A stretch of 64,000 nucleotides of DNA, taken from the NCBI GenBank assembly GCA_035771165.1, contig JAWNZC010000222.1, forward strand, positions 930,001 to 994,000. Direction: 5' to 3'. The stretch is from Paragorgia papillata. Lineage: Eukaryota; Cnidaria; Anthozoa; Scleralcyonacea; Coralliidae. The translations under genes were made by a program, and so were the position numbers. Below, piece by piece: positions 33,926 through 43,251 of this stretch (positions are counted from its first letter, which is position 1; every line of letters starts with the position of its first letter). Under the pieces are notes generated by a model that ran no database searches, was not told where the DNA came from, and worked only from the letters and a program-made list of their open reading frames with translations.

Positions 33926-34239
33926 CTTCAAAAGTATGGCACTTATGGGGCTCCGTAGAGTATGGTAATAGAATTCACTTCACACGGGATTGTTTACGTC
34001 GTTCGGCAAATTATGCTATATCAGCAATATTATTTCACTTCGTTTTGGCGTTTAACCACGCCTCCAACTAAATTTTTTATGCGGAATTTTGATTTCATTG
34101 GATAAGATCGATGTTTTAGCTTATGCTGCCAACAACACTGCACTGCGATTGGACTATTTTCATCTGTGATGACAGTTTCTTTTGTGACGTCAATGGAAAG
34201 CTAACACAGTAACAGTTTCGTTCCTGCGGGGAACGAAAC
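33926..34239. other. Non-coding spacer
   Basis: No gene. Ends with a small hairpin CGTTCCTGCGGGGAACG at about 34224-34240. Confidence 0.45.
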
Positions 34240-34415
34240 AAAAAATATTTAGAAATCATCAGTTTCTAGTCTGCATAAGTAAGTACTGCGAAGAACAGTT
34301 TTAAAATATATTTCAAAAACTCATTAATAATTCATGAGGAAAACACAAAAGAAAATCATGGCCGTATCGTGTCTGTATATGTGATAAAGATACCTCCTGA
34401 TTTACATAAACTTTA
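34240..34415. repeat. Direct repeat, copy 2 (partner at 32.6 kb)
   Basis: Near-identical to 32595-32775 with a 13-bp insertion. Followed at 34419 by CAGGGGCGCAACTAG, a hAT-like terminus with no matching partner in the window. Confidence 0.85.
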
Positions 34416-34868
34416 CAGGGGCGCAACTAGAAAATTTCGAGGGCAGGGGTTGAACCAAAAAAAAAGGCAAAGTCGTTCAATATTCTAAACAATTTGGGAT
34501 ACTAGATATCCTCGTTAAGTCGTTATGCTTCTCCGAGAATACTCAACAACTACAACAACAATCAGTGCCGTAGCTCAAATTACTACGACACAGAACGCAG
34601 CACTGCGTGTTTAGTCGTCTCAGCTTTCAGTGAGCGTCACGCGCCATTCACGTGGCACAGAAGCCCCCAGCTGTTTCGAGATTCAAATTACCGCGCGCCG
34701 CAATTTGTATATATATGCATATATTACCAACTGTTAAGAGAAACGCCGCGATCCCAGCTTACGCAACTCTTAAGCGGCCTCGGTTTTCAGTCAGAAGCTC
34801 AATATAATAAAACATAGAAAGAGGAAGGACCATCACAGGCGTCAGAGTTGGGCTCCTTGTGGTTCTAC
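34416..34868. other. Non-coding, transposon-end fragment at start
   Basis: Apart from the orphan CAGGGGCGCAACTAG end, nothing recognisable. Confidence 0.4.
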
Positions 34869-34966
34869 GCCATCCTACGCAATCCTAACACGTCCCCCCG
34901 GCAGTTTTAACCTTGTTTTGAGGGTCAAAACTGCCGGGGAAACTTGCCAGGATTGCGTAGGATGGC
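34869..34966. repeat. Nested inverted repeat
   Basis: CCATCCTACGCAATCCT and its complement AGGATTGCGTAGGATGG form the outer arms. CGGCAGTTTT and AAAACTGCCG form the inner arms. About 97 bp, MITE-like. Confidence 0.75.
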
Positions 34967-35055
34967 GACGAACCACGATGCGCGAGGCGACATGCGCGAG
35001 GACATAAACTTCAAAGGTTCCGACGCGAGTTGTCCTTCTGGTTGTATTACTATTC

Positions 35056-35105
35056 TGTGCCTCTGATGAAGACACTAGACCGGAGTGTCGAAACGTTGGG
35101 TCATG
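35056..35105 (+). ncRNA. Hammerhead-like hairpin with an extra core base
   Basis: CTCTGATGA, then A, then GACAC - loop - GTGTC, then GAAACG and TTGGGTC. Except for the additional A between CUGAUGA and the 5-bp stem II this matches a hammerhead core, and GTC follows in the cleavage-site position. The additional base and the lack of a stem I directly next to the core argue against activity. The CTGATGA-A-stem-CGAAA form recurs at 2.9-3.1 kb. Confidence 0.3.
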
Positions 35106-35157
35106 AACAGTAACTTTTTAAGCTACGTTCAAAAAACGTTTAAGCCAGAGTAGCATT

Positions 35158-37975
35158 AAACTATGTCTGATTCTTCAATGCTTCTTTAATATAAATCTTA
35201 TAAAAAAAGTTAATGTTCTCTAATGACTATTTCTAAACTAATCTATTTCTCAAATTCATTGTCAGAATATTACTTCTGTTATAAGAAGCGACAACTCATG
35301 TGTCTCGATTATTTACATGTCTTTGGCTTCCGTAGACTCCAACGATACTTTGTGGAGTCTTAGGTTGCCAATTTCCAATGGTCTGGACGTACTGTGGATG
35401 AACTGATCTGCCTTGTTGCTTCTCCTTGGTTTCTGTAGACTCCAACGATGCTTTGTGAAGTCTTAGGTTGCCAATTTCCAATGGTCTAAACTATGTCTGA
35501 TTCTTCAATGGTTCTTTAATATAAATCTTATAAAAGAAGTTAATGTTCGCTAATGACTATTTCCAAACTAATCTATTTCTCAAATTCATTGTCAGAATAT
35601 TACTTCTGTTATAAGAAGCGACAATTTATGTGTCTCGATTATTTACATGTCTTTGGTTTCCGTAGACTCCAACGATCCTTTGTGAAGTCTTAGGTTGCCA
35701 ATTGCCAATGGTCTGGACGTCCTGTGGATGAACTCTTGGTCGATATTCTGCTGGAAAGATCTGCCTTGTTGCTTCTCCTTGGTTTGCGTAGACTCCAACG
35801 ATCCTTTGTGAAGTCCTAGGTTGCCAATTTTCAATGGTTTGGACGTACTGTGGATGAACTTTTTCTTAAATGCCATGATAAGGAACTGTGGTTACTCTTG
35901 GTCGATATTCTGCTGGAAAGATCTGCCTTGTTGCTTCTCCCTGGTTTCCGTAGACTCCAACGATTCTTTGTGAAGTCTTAGGTTGCCAATGGTCTGGATG
36001 TACTGTGGACGAACTCTTCTTTAAATGCTATGATAGAGAACTGTGGTTACTCTTGGTCGATATTCTGCTGGAAAGATCTGTCTTGTTGCTTCTCTTTGGT
36101 TTCCGTAGACTCCAACGATCCTTCGTGAAGTCCTAGGTTGCCAATTTCCAATGGTCTGGACGTACTGGGGATGAACTTTGTTTTAAAAGCTATGATAAGG
36201 AACTGTGGTTACTGTTGGTCGATATTCTGCTGGAAAGATCTGCCTTGTTGCTTCTCCTTGGTTTCCGTAGACTCCAACGATTCTTTGTGAAGTCTTAGGT
36301 TGCCAATGGTCTGGATGTACTGTGGACGAACTCTTCTTTAAATGCTATGATAAAGAACTGTGGTTACTCTTGGTCGATATTCTGCTGGAAAGATCTGCCT
36401 TGTTGCTTCTCTTTGGTTTCCGTAGACTCCAACGATCCTTTGTGAAGTCTTAGGTTGCCAACTTCCAATGGTCTAAACTATGTCTGATTCTTCAATGCTT
36501 CTTTAATATAAATCTTATAAAAAAAGTTAATGTTCGCTAATGACTATTTCTAAACTAATCTATTTCTCAAATTCATTGTCAGAATATTACTTCTGTTATA
36601 AGAAGCGACAACTCATGTGTCTCGATTATTTACATGTCTTTGGTTTCCGTAGACTCCAACGATACTTTGTGAAGTCTTAGGTTGCCAATTTCCAATGGTC
36701 TGGACGTACTGTGGATGAACTGATCTGCCTTGTTGCTTCTCTTTGGTTTCCGTAGACTCCAACGATCCTTTGTGGAGTCTTAGGTTGCCAATTTCCAATG
36801 GTCTGGACGTGCTGTGGATGAACTCTTGGTCGATATTCTGCTGGAAAGATCTGCCTTGTTGCTTCTCTTTGGTTTCCGTAGACTCCAACGATCCTTTGTG
36901 AAGTCTTAGGTTGCCAGCCAATTTCCAATGGTCTGGACGTACTGTGGATGAACTTTGTCTTAAATGCTATGATAAGGAACTGTGGTTACTCTTGGTCGAT
37001 ATTCTGCTGGAAAGATCTGCCTTGTTGCTTCTCTTTGGTTTCCGTAGACTCCAACGATCCTTTGTGGAGTCTTAGGTTGCCAATGGTCTGGACGTACTGT
37101 GGACGAACTCTTCTTTAAATGCCATGATAAGGAACTGTGGTTACTCTTGGTCGATATTCTGCTGGAAAGAACTGCCTTGTTGCTTCTCTTTGGTTTCCGT
37201 AGACTCCAACGATCCTTTGTGGAGTCTTAGGTTGCCAATTTCCAATGGTCTGGACGTGCTGTGGATGAACTCTTGGTCGATATTCTGCTGGAAAGATCTG
37301 CCTTGTTGCTTCTCTTTGGTTTCCGTAGACTCCAACGATCCTTTGTGAAGTCTTAGGTTGCCAGCCAATTTCCAATGGTCTGGACGTACTGTGGATGAAC
37401 TTTGTCTTAAATGCTATGATAAGGAACTGTGGTTACTCTTGGTCGATATTCTGCTGGAAAGATCTGCCTTGTTGCTTCTCTTTGGTTTCCGTAGACTCCA
37501 ACGATCCTTTGTGGAGTCTTAGGTTGCCAATGGTCTGGACGTACTGTGGACGAACTCTTCTTTAAATGCCATGATAAGGAACTGTGGTTACTCTTGGTCG
37601 ATATTCTGCTGGAAAGAACTGCCTTGTTGCTTCTCTTTGGTTTCCGTAGACTCCAACGATCCTTTGTGAAGTCTTAGGTTGCCAATGGTCTGGACGTACT
37701 GTGGACGAACTCTTCTTTAAATGCCATGATAAGGAACTGTGGTTACTCTTGGTCCGCGATATTCTGCTGGAAAGAACTGCCTTGCTGCTTCTCTTTGGTT
37801 CTTATGGACTCCAACGCTACTTTGTGAAATGTTAGGTTGCCAATTTTCAGTAGTCTGGACGTACTGTGGATGAACTCATTCTTGAATGAAATGATAAGGA
37901 ACTGTGGTTAATGTTGGTCAATATTCTGCTGGAAAGATCTGCCTTGTTGCTTCTCTTTTTATTTCTATTTTAAGA
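35158..37975. repeat. 2.8-kb complex tandem repeat array
   Basis: About 20 diverged subunits sharing TTTCCGTAGACTCCAACGAT, then CTTTGTGAAGTCTTAGGTTG and GATATTCTGCTGGAAAGATC. A longer higher-order segment (AACTATGTCTGATTCTTCAA to ATTATTTACATGTCTTTGG) is inserted at about 35158, 35486 and 36477. On the minus strand subunits translate as GNLRLHKGSLESTETKEKQQ in runs of up to 100 codons, but every run is interrupted by stops. Treated as a satellite, possibly born from a coding fragment. Confidence 0.9.
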
Positions 37976-37984
37976 GCGGTATCA

Positions 37985-38690
37985 GAATGCAGTCATTCCT
38001 AACTTTTGCCTTTTCATCTTTGTCCTTTCTTTTTGTTTTCTTACTTTTCCCCTTTTTCTTTCTTCCTTTCCTGCTTTTGGTTTCCTCTTTTCTTACCCTT
38101 TCTTACTACTTCTCCACCTTTTCCCTCCTATTCCTTCTTTCATTTTCTTTCCTCTCTTGACTTTCTTCTCCTTCGCCTCTTTCTTGTTCTTCTTTTTTCT
38201 CCTCCTCATAACAATTCTTCTTCTTCCCTCTCCCCTCCTTTTCTTTCTCCTCCTCCTCCTCTTCTCCTCCTGCTCTCCTGCTTTTCCTTCCCCCTTCACC
38301 CTTCCCCTCTTCCTTCTCCTCCCCTTCCCTCTCCCCCTCCTCCTCTTCCTTCTCCCTCTTCCTTCTCCTCCCTTTCCCTCTCCCCTCCTTCTCCCCCTCC
38401 TCTTCCTTCTCCCCCTCCTTCTCTTCCCTCTCCCCCTCCTCCTCTTCCTTCTCCCCCTCCTCTTCCTCCTCCTCTTCCTTCTCCCCTCCTCCTTTTCCTT
38501 CTCCTCCTCCTCTTCCATCTTCCTCTCCACCTTTTCCTTCTACCCAACCGTCTTCTTTTTTGTCCTCCTCCTTCTCTTTTCTCTTGTCTTTTTCCTTGGC
38601 CTTGTCCTGTTTCGCCTTTTTCTTGTTCTACTCCTCTTTCCCCTTCTCCCTCCTCTTCTTCCTCGTGCCCACTGTCATTCTTTTATTTCT
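37985..38690 (+). repeat. 0.7-kb polypyrimidine tract
   Basis: The plus strand is almost wholly C and T (CCCTCCTCCTCTTCCTTCTC-type). It is flanked by TTTATTTCTATTTTAAGAGC on the left and repeated ATTTCT then AAGAGC on the right, so the tract appears to have expanded within one short sequence. It can form intramolecular triplex DNA. The long Ser/Pro/Leu and Arg/Glu/Lys open frames are compositional artefacts. Confidence 0.93.
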
Positions 38691-38719
38691 ATTTCTATTT
38701 CTATTTCTAAGAGCAACTT

Positions 38720-39305
38720 TAAAAGTCAACCAGTTTCTGTCGCTGTGTCACTTACACATCAAATATTACTTACTTTAACCTTGGAATGTATAATCCCCCA
38801 GGCCATATAACCAAAATAAATTACTGATCTTTTAGTTCGCACATGAGGACTAAATCTAAAAAAATATATAGATTGTGTTTAATATATAATTTACATGAAA
38901 TAATATTTATGTATCATCCAACGTTGTTCAACAAGCACTCACTTGTTCCTCTCCTTTCTTTACCGCTCTTCATTTCTTTCAGGATATATTGAACTCTGCT
39001 TCATTCCGTCTCATTCATTCACGATGTTTTCTGCCTTTTTGAATCTTCGCCAGATGTATTAGAATCCCCTTCATCTTGTGTTCGCTTTTTTCCTTTCTGA
39101 TCTAAAAATTTAGAAATATCCATTATTTAGTTTTATTAATTTCGATCACACAATCTTTTATTAATATATATATATATATATAAATATATAAATATATATA
39201 TATACATATATTAATAACACGATTGCCGCGGATTATTTTGTTCTCCGAGGGAATGTAAACCTCGTATTTCCCTCATTGCTCATGCAAGAGGGAAATTTTC
39301 CCTTT
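38720..39305. other. Non-coding; (TA)n at 39164-39212
   Basis: AT-rich sequence with a TA dinucleotide run interrupted by A and C. No gene recognised. Confidence 0.5.
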
Positions 39306-39430
39306 GTCTTCTAATTTTCCCGTGCATGTTGATGAGGGAAAATTAGAAGACAAAGAAATCTTTTGTCTTCTTCTAAATTTCCCGCTTGCATACATTTTCC
39401 CTCATCAACATGCACGGGAAAATTAGATGC
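39306..39430. repeat. Overlapping inverted repeats around GGGAAAATTAGAAGAC
   Basis: GTCTTCTAATTTTCCCGTGC and CTCATCAACATGCACGGGAA-type segments occur three times in alternating orientation, allowing two mutually exclusive hairpins. Followed to 39590 by further AAATTTCCC/GGGAAATTT inverted copies. Confidence 0.7.
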
Positions 39431-39611
39431 AACTTCTCTGATCAACCATGTAAATTTCCTGTCGGTAAGATTCTCAAAGTTTTCCTCGGCGATCATAATA
39501 TTACAAACTAATACCATTACTTTTCGGGAAATTAGTGATTAAATTTCCCCTTTGCTTCGGGATATTTAATCGCTAATTTCCCTCAAGTCATGTTATTACT
39601 TATAAATATAT

Positions 39612-39945
39612 ATATATATATATCCTATCCCTATCCCTACCTCTCCCCCTATCTCTTATCATCTATCATCTATCCCTATCCCTACAGCTATCCCTATCTC
39701 TATCCCTATCTCTATCTCTATCCCTATCCCTATCTCTATCTCTATCCCTATCTCTATCCCTATCTCTATCCCTATCCCTATCTCTATCCCTATCTCTATC
39801 TCTATCGCTATCTCTATCCCTATCCCTATCTCTATCCCTATCTCTATCCCTATCCCTATCTCTATCCCTATCCCTATCTCTATCCCTATCTCTATCCCTA
39901 TCCCTACCCCTATCCCTATCCCTCTATCTCTATCACCTATTTCTT
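39612..39945. repeat. Hexanucleotide array (TATCCC/TATCTC)
   Basis: About 55 copies of a 6-bp unit alternating between CTATCC-type and CTATCT-type spellings. The open frame (YPYLYP)n is an artefact. The unit is not the metazoan telomere repeat TTAGGG. Confidence 0.95.
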
Positions 39946-39995
39946 AGAAACTTCATTCCTACCAAAGTTGATCGTTTTACGACCCTAACAAGATA

Positions 39996-40664
39996 TAGTC
40001 CGACGGTTAAGCCCGAAATTTTGCCTCAATTGTGCGTTTTGTGATATAAGCATGAACTTGGCAAGTAGATAGAGTTACTAGTGGTGATGATTTTCAGATT
40101 AGAGCCAACGCAGATTTCTTCCCCCTTCCTCACACAAAATCGAGTTTTTCTTCCAATTTACCTATTAGAGTACTATCTTATAAAAAAGTGAAAATTCAAA
40201 GTTCACTTTTAGCAAATATCACCTTTATCGTCAGAAAGTTCAAAAAAATATATATAAAGGACATTCAAGCGGGTAGAACGATTTTCGAAGCCTATTTTGC
40301 GTTATTAACGCTCCAAAATGTGGAAAATGACGCAAAATGCTTTTTTTAGTGGGTTTAACCTTCCATAACTCAAAACGAGCTTGGAAAATCCTACTACCCG
40401 TTTAAATCTCCTTCATATACTTTTTTTGGAACTTTCTAACGATATAGGTGATATTTGCTAAAAGTCAACTTTGAATTTTCACTTTTTAATACGATAGTAC
40501 TTTAATAGGTAAATTGGAAGAAAAACTCGATTTTGTGGCAACCAGGAAGAAATCTGCGTTGGCTCTATAAAGGAAATCATCAGCACTAGTAACTCTATCT
40601 ACTTGCCAAGTTCATGCTTTTATCACAAAACGCACAATTCATCCCCTTAACAGCTGGACTAATA
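39996..40664. mobile_element. 0.67-kb foldback element
   Basis: Arms of about 290 bp (39996-40290 and 40372-40664) are inverted copies at high identity, sharing AACTTGGCAAGTAGATAGAG, CAACGCAGATTTCTTCC-type and GGTGATATTTGCTAAAAGT-type blocks, around an 80-bp centre. No coding capacity. It lies just beyond the last recognised exon of the LRR-Roc-COR gene and could end or disrupt its 3' region. Confidence 0.85.
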
Positions 40665-40884
40665 CAGATATAGTTCTGCAGGAAACAATATATACTGTGC
40701 AAAAAAGATTGTGGTTAAATGTACAGGTCGCCATGTTTTTCTGTACAGTCAATTTCAGCAGCAGTACTGTACTTTTATATTGGTGCATGATTTAGTCAGG
40801 AAAAGTAGCAGGGAACGCAACATGCGAAAAAACAAAATTGTTCTAAGAAAGACTGCATCACAATAAATCTTGGGGTCAATTTAC

Positions 40885-40922
40885 CTGTGGATTCCGTTGC
40901 AACACTGTCGTCGTCAACTGAA
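40885..40922 (-). CDS. Possible downstream exon of the LRR-Roc-COR gene
   Basis: A 38-bp minus-strand segment lies between an excellent acceptor (TTTTTGTTTGCAG) and an excellent donor (CAG followed by GTAAATT). In phase 2 it reads SVDDDSVATEST. The preceding Death-domain exon ends in phase 0 by my best donor, which would give FS and a stop, or 11 codons if the second AG (TTCAG) is used as acceptor. The splice signals are convincing; the reading frame and membership are not settled. Confidence 0.35.
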
Positions 40923-40989
40923 CTGCAAACAAAAACAAACCAATCAATATTGTCATTGCCAAAGTTTATATACGAAAGTTTAAATATGA

Positions 40990-41505
40990 ATATGAATGTT
41001 GTGTTGTGTTAAGTGTGTTGCACTGTATTGAGTTGAGTTGCGTTGTAATGTGTTGCGTTGTGCTGTGTTGTGTCGCGTTGTGTTGTGCAGTGCAGTGCTG
41101 TGCTGTGTTGTGTTGCGTCGTATTGCATTGCATTGCGTTGCGCTGTGTTGCGTGGTGTGGTGTGGTGTTGCGCTGCGTTGTGCTGCGTTGTGCTGTGTGG
41201 CGTTGCGTTGTGTAGCGTTGCGTTGTGCTGTGTTGCGTTGTGCTGTGTGGCGTTGCGTTGTGCTGTGTGGCGTTGCGTTGTGCTGTGTGGCGTTGCGTTG
41301 TGCTGTGTTGCGCTGTGTTGCGTTGCGCGGTGTGGTGTGGTGTTGCGTTGTGGTGTTGTGTTGCGTTGTGTGCTGTTGTGTTGTGTTGTGTGCTGTTGTG
41401 TTGTGTTGTTGTGTTGTGTTGTGTTGTGCCGTGTTGTGTTGTGTTGTGTTGTTGGTTGTTGTGCTGCGTTGCGTTGTGCAGTGTTGTGCTGTGTGGTTCT
41501 GCTAT
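40990..41505 (-). repeat. Pentanucleotide array (AACAC; TGTTG on +)
   Basis: About 100 copies of a 5-bp unit, on + mostly TTGTG with many TTGCG and GTGTGG variants. It begins directly after the Death-domain exon at 41518. Read on the minus strand in that exon's frame it stays open for about 170 codons as a Thr/Gln/His/Asn-rich tail until a stop at about 40966. Similar arrays lie at 46.29-46.47 and 48.09-48.12 kb. Confidence 0.95.
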
Positions 41506-41517
41506 TCCAGATATTAC

Positions 41518-41810
41518 TAACATTTCTTCTAAAATTTCAATGACATCATGTCTCTTAATCTTCTGCAACAGTTTCTTCAGGTTGCCCACGGTGCTTTCTT
41601 TTCCATACTGCCAGTCATCCAAGAGAGCTTCTGCCGGGTTGTCGTACTTCTCAAATTCTGCTATATCTTCAGCATCGTAAGTCATTTTGGCCGCAAGACC
41701 ACGGAAATCTTTCTTTAAAGGTGTCTTCTTGTTAAGTTTCTGGCAGATTATATCTCTTGTCTTGCTATCAAGATCCCGAACAAGAATTGGTTTCTTACTT
41801 GTAACTTCAC
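41518..41810 (-). CDS. Death-domain exon 2 of the LRR-Roc-COR gene
   Basis: Minus-strand exon with acceptor TTTACTTTAG and best donor ATGTTA|GTAATA. Joined in phase 1 it encodes about 97 residues: GEVTSKKPILVRDLDSKTRD, then FRGLAAKMTYDAEDIAEFE, LLDDWQYGKESTVGNLKKLL and KIKRHDVIEILEEML. The six-helix Death fold is evident from the spacing, the helix-5 tryptophan (LLDDW) and the R-H-D-x-x-x-x-L pattern near the end. Death domains pair with each other to build signalling complexes. It is 8 kb from the preceding exon, across an intron filled with transposons. It could instead be the start of a neighbouring paralogue, but the phase match and strand favour the same gene. Confidence 0.72.
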
Positions 41811-42074
41811 CTAAAGTAAACAAGTAATAAAATTCATTCTTTGAAAGTTTGCATGGTAACAAACTCTAATAGAAGTGATAATTTGTGGGAACACCTTATT
41901 TTATATATATATATATATATATATACTATACGCTCACTACCCTTGTGGAAGTTTGAGCACTCTGGGCCCATGCGCACTTCACGCTATCTGAATGTATTTC
42001 ACCGATGCTGTCCCACATGCGGTTGTCACCGACGATCGCATGTGTATAAGTAATTGATGAAATTCATTCAGATT

Positions 42075-42132
42075 GTTCCAAGCTACACTGATGAGCTGTT
42101 GTACAGCGAAACACCGTGTCTGTAGATTGAAC
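42075..42132 (+). ncRNA. Type-I hammerhead ribozyme, copy 1
   Basis: Stem I: GTTC-CAAG-CTACA pairs with TGTAG-ATT-GAAC (5 bp plus an outer 4 bp across an internal loop). Core CTGATGA. Stem II GCTGT-TGT-ACAGC (5 perfect bp). Core GAAA. Short stem III ACA-CCG-TGT-type, then GTC with predicted cleavage after C42120. All invariant core bases are present. Confidence 0.9.
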
Positions 42133-42351
42133 TATGTACGCTCCTTCACTTCGGTGTTGTTGAGCACTCTGTGAAGTTGCCGTGGGTACCTATTAGCGAT
42201 AATGCAACGCTCACTACCCTTGTGGAAGTTTGAGCACTCTGGGCCCATGCGCACTTCACGCTATCTGAATGTATTTCACCGATGCTGTCCCACATGCGGT
42301 TGTCACCGACGATCGCATGTGTATAAGTAATTGATGAAATTCATTCAGATT

Positions 42352-42406
42352 GTTCCAAGCTACACTGATGAGCTGTTGTACAGCGAAACACCGTGTCTGT
42401 AGATTG

Positions 42407-42409
<3 letters not shown>
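42352..42409 (+). ncRNA. Type-I hammerhead ribozyme, copy 2
   Basis: Identical in sequence to the copy 277 nt upstream, with predicted cleavage after C42397. The short stem III typical of retrozymes usually needs a tandem or dimeric context to cut well, which the pair provides. Confidence 0.9.
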
Positions 42410-42412
<3 letters not shown>

Positions 42413-42461
<49 letters not shown>

Positions 42462-42560
42462 GCCATCAGAACAGGGTCATCATTTCAAACACTTGCCGCG
42501 TGAAGATCGGCCGCTGATGCTTTATCTATTACATATCTATTATATATATACATATATATA
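42413..42560. repeat. (TA)n runs with a short unique island
   Basis: TA dinucleotide arrays at 42410-42458 and 42540-42560 flank about 80 bp of unique sequence containing CGTGAAGATCGGCCGCTGATG. Confidence 0.8.
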
Positions 42561-42704
42561 TACAAAGTATAAAGTATAGTTTTACCTTAAAGTCTTCGCT
42601 ACCAGAGGTTTCACCCTAAACGGGATCATCGCCTGATGATCCCGTTTAGGGTGAAACCTCTGGTAGCGAAGACTTTAAGGTAAAACTATACTTTATACTT
42701 TGTA
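42561..42704. repeat. Perfect 70-bp-arm palindrome of the hammerhead-like unit
   Basis: Arms 42561-42630 and 42635-42704 are 70/70 identical inverted copies around the 4-nt spacer GCCT. Each arm is the same sequence as the Penelope-like 3' end at 22.61-22.68 kb (AAGTATAGTTTTACC, CCTAAACGGGATCATC). Only the right arm reconstitutes the full CTGATGA. The exact identity implies a recent origin or hairpin-templated repair. Confidence 0.95.
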
Positions 42705-42764
42705 TTTTGCTCTATCTATATGGTATTGAGCACTCTCTAACATTTCGTGAACCATAACTCACTT

Positions 42765-42831
<67 letters not shown>

Positions 42832-42900
42832 AACGAGCACGTGTGATTGTGTTCACGGAATGTCGAAAAGTGCTCAATACCATAAAGGTAGAGCGAATAT
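42705..42900. repeat. Inverted repeat flanking a (TA)n run
   Basis: GGTATTGAGCACT...CATTTCGTGAAC (42722-42753) and its diverged complement GTTCACGGAATGTCG...AGTGCTCAATACC (42851-42881) flank a TA run at 42773-42826. Confidence 0.8.
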
Positions 42901-42920
42901 AGTATAGTTTAAGTGGGCTT

Positions 42921-43023
42921 ACCTCAAAATGTTGAGTGTCGCAACTGTCAGTTTCACGCGGGGCGATCGCCTGAAGATCGCTCCGCGTGAAACTGACAGT
43001 TGCGACACTCAACATTTTGAGGT
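42921..43023. repeat. 48-bp-arm palindrome with a CTGAAGA...GAAAC core
   Basis: Arms 42921-42968 and 42976-43023 are inverted with a single mismatch around a 7-nt spacer. The right arm reads CTGAAGA, T, CGC-TCC-GCG, T, GAAAC: the same layout as the neighbouring hammerhead-like palindrome, with the core changed to CTGAAGA. Confidence 0.85.
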
Positions 43024-43029
43024 TACTTA

Positions 43030-43095
43030 CGTTCATCGCGTCTAACCGGTCATTAGAAGGTTGCGGTTCGAACCCTGTCTGGGGTCTCAGAAATT
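43030..43095 (+). repeat. tRNA-like 3' half (B box), SINE-like
   Basis: GGTTCGAACCC at 43065-43075 matches the RNA polymerase III B box and T-arm. The preceding CTAACCGGTCATTAGAAGG resembles an anticodon-arm region. No A box and poor T-stem pairing. Probably a decayed tRNA or SINE head. Confidence 0.35.
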
Positions 43096-43251
43096 ATTTC
43101 TGAGCAATTGAGCTTGCCAAACGTCCACCAAACGTCTGTTACGTTCATTATAGTTAATATAACCTAACAATTGTTATAAATATTTAATTTTGTGTGTAAG
43201 AATATATATATATATTTCCAAATTAATTTTAATAATTTATGTAACTTCGCT

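Larger units (their letters stand above)
41931..42412 (+). mobile_element. Retrozyme-like dimer with two hammerhead ribozymes
   Basis: A direct repeat of about 204 bp (41931-42135 and 42208-42412, offset 277 bp, essentially identical) embraces two copies of a canonical hammerhead. The region between the cleavage sites (42121-42397) defines a 277-nt monomer. Both flanks are (TA)n. Small tandem-repeat elements with type-I hammerheads and no coding capacity are known as retrozymes in plants and animals, and are mobilised in trans, giving small circular RNAs. This copy is a partial dimer on the plus strand, antisense to the surrounding LRR-Roc-COR gene. Confidence 0.85.

Noticed and set aside
38006..38810. 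Ser/Pro/Leu-rich (+) and Arg/Glu/Lys-rich (-) open frames
   Set aside because: Produced by a polypyrimidine tract; no periodicity or domain expected of a real protein.
39311..39517. Minus-strand 68-codon frame as a further exon of the sensor gene
   Set aside because: It lies across overlapping inverted repeats and shows no Death-domain or other family pattern.
39612..39945. Interstitial telomere
   Set aside because: The hexamer is CTATCC/CTATCT, not CCCTAA/TTAGGG.
40990..41680. Cys/Val-rich open frames on the plus strand (VVLCCVALRC type)
   Set aside because: Pentanucleotide-repeat artefacts antisense to the Death-domain exon.
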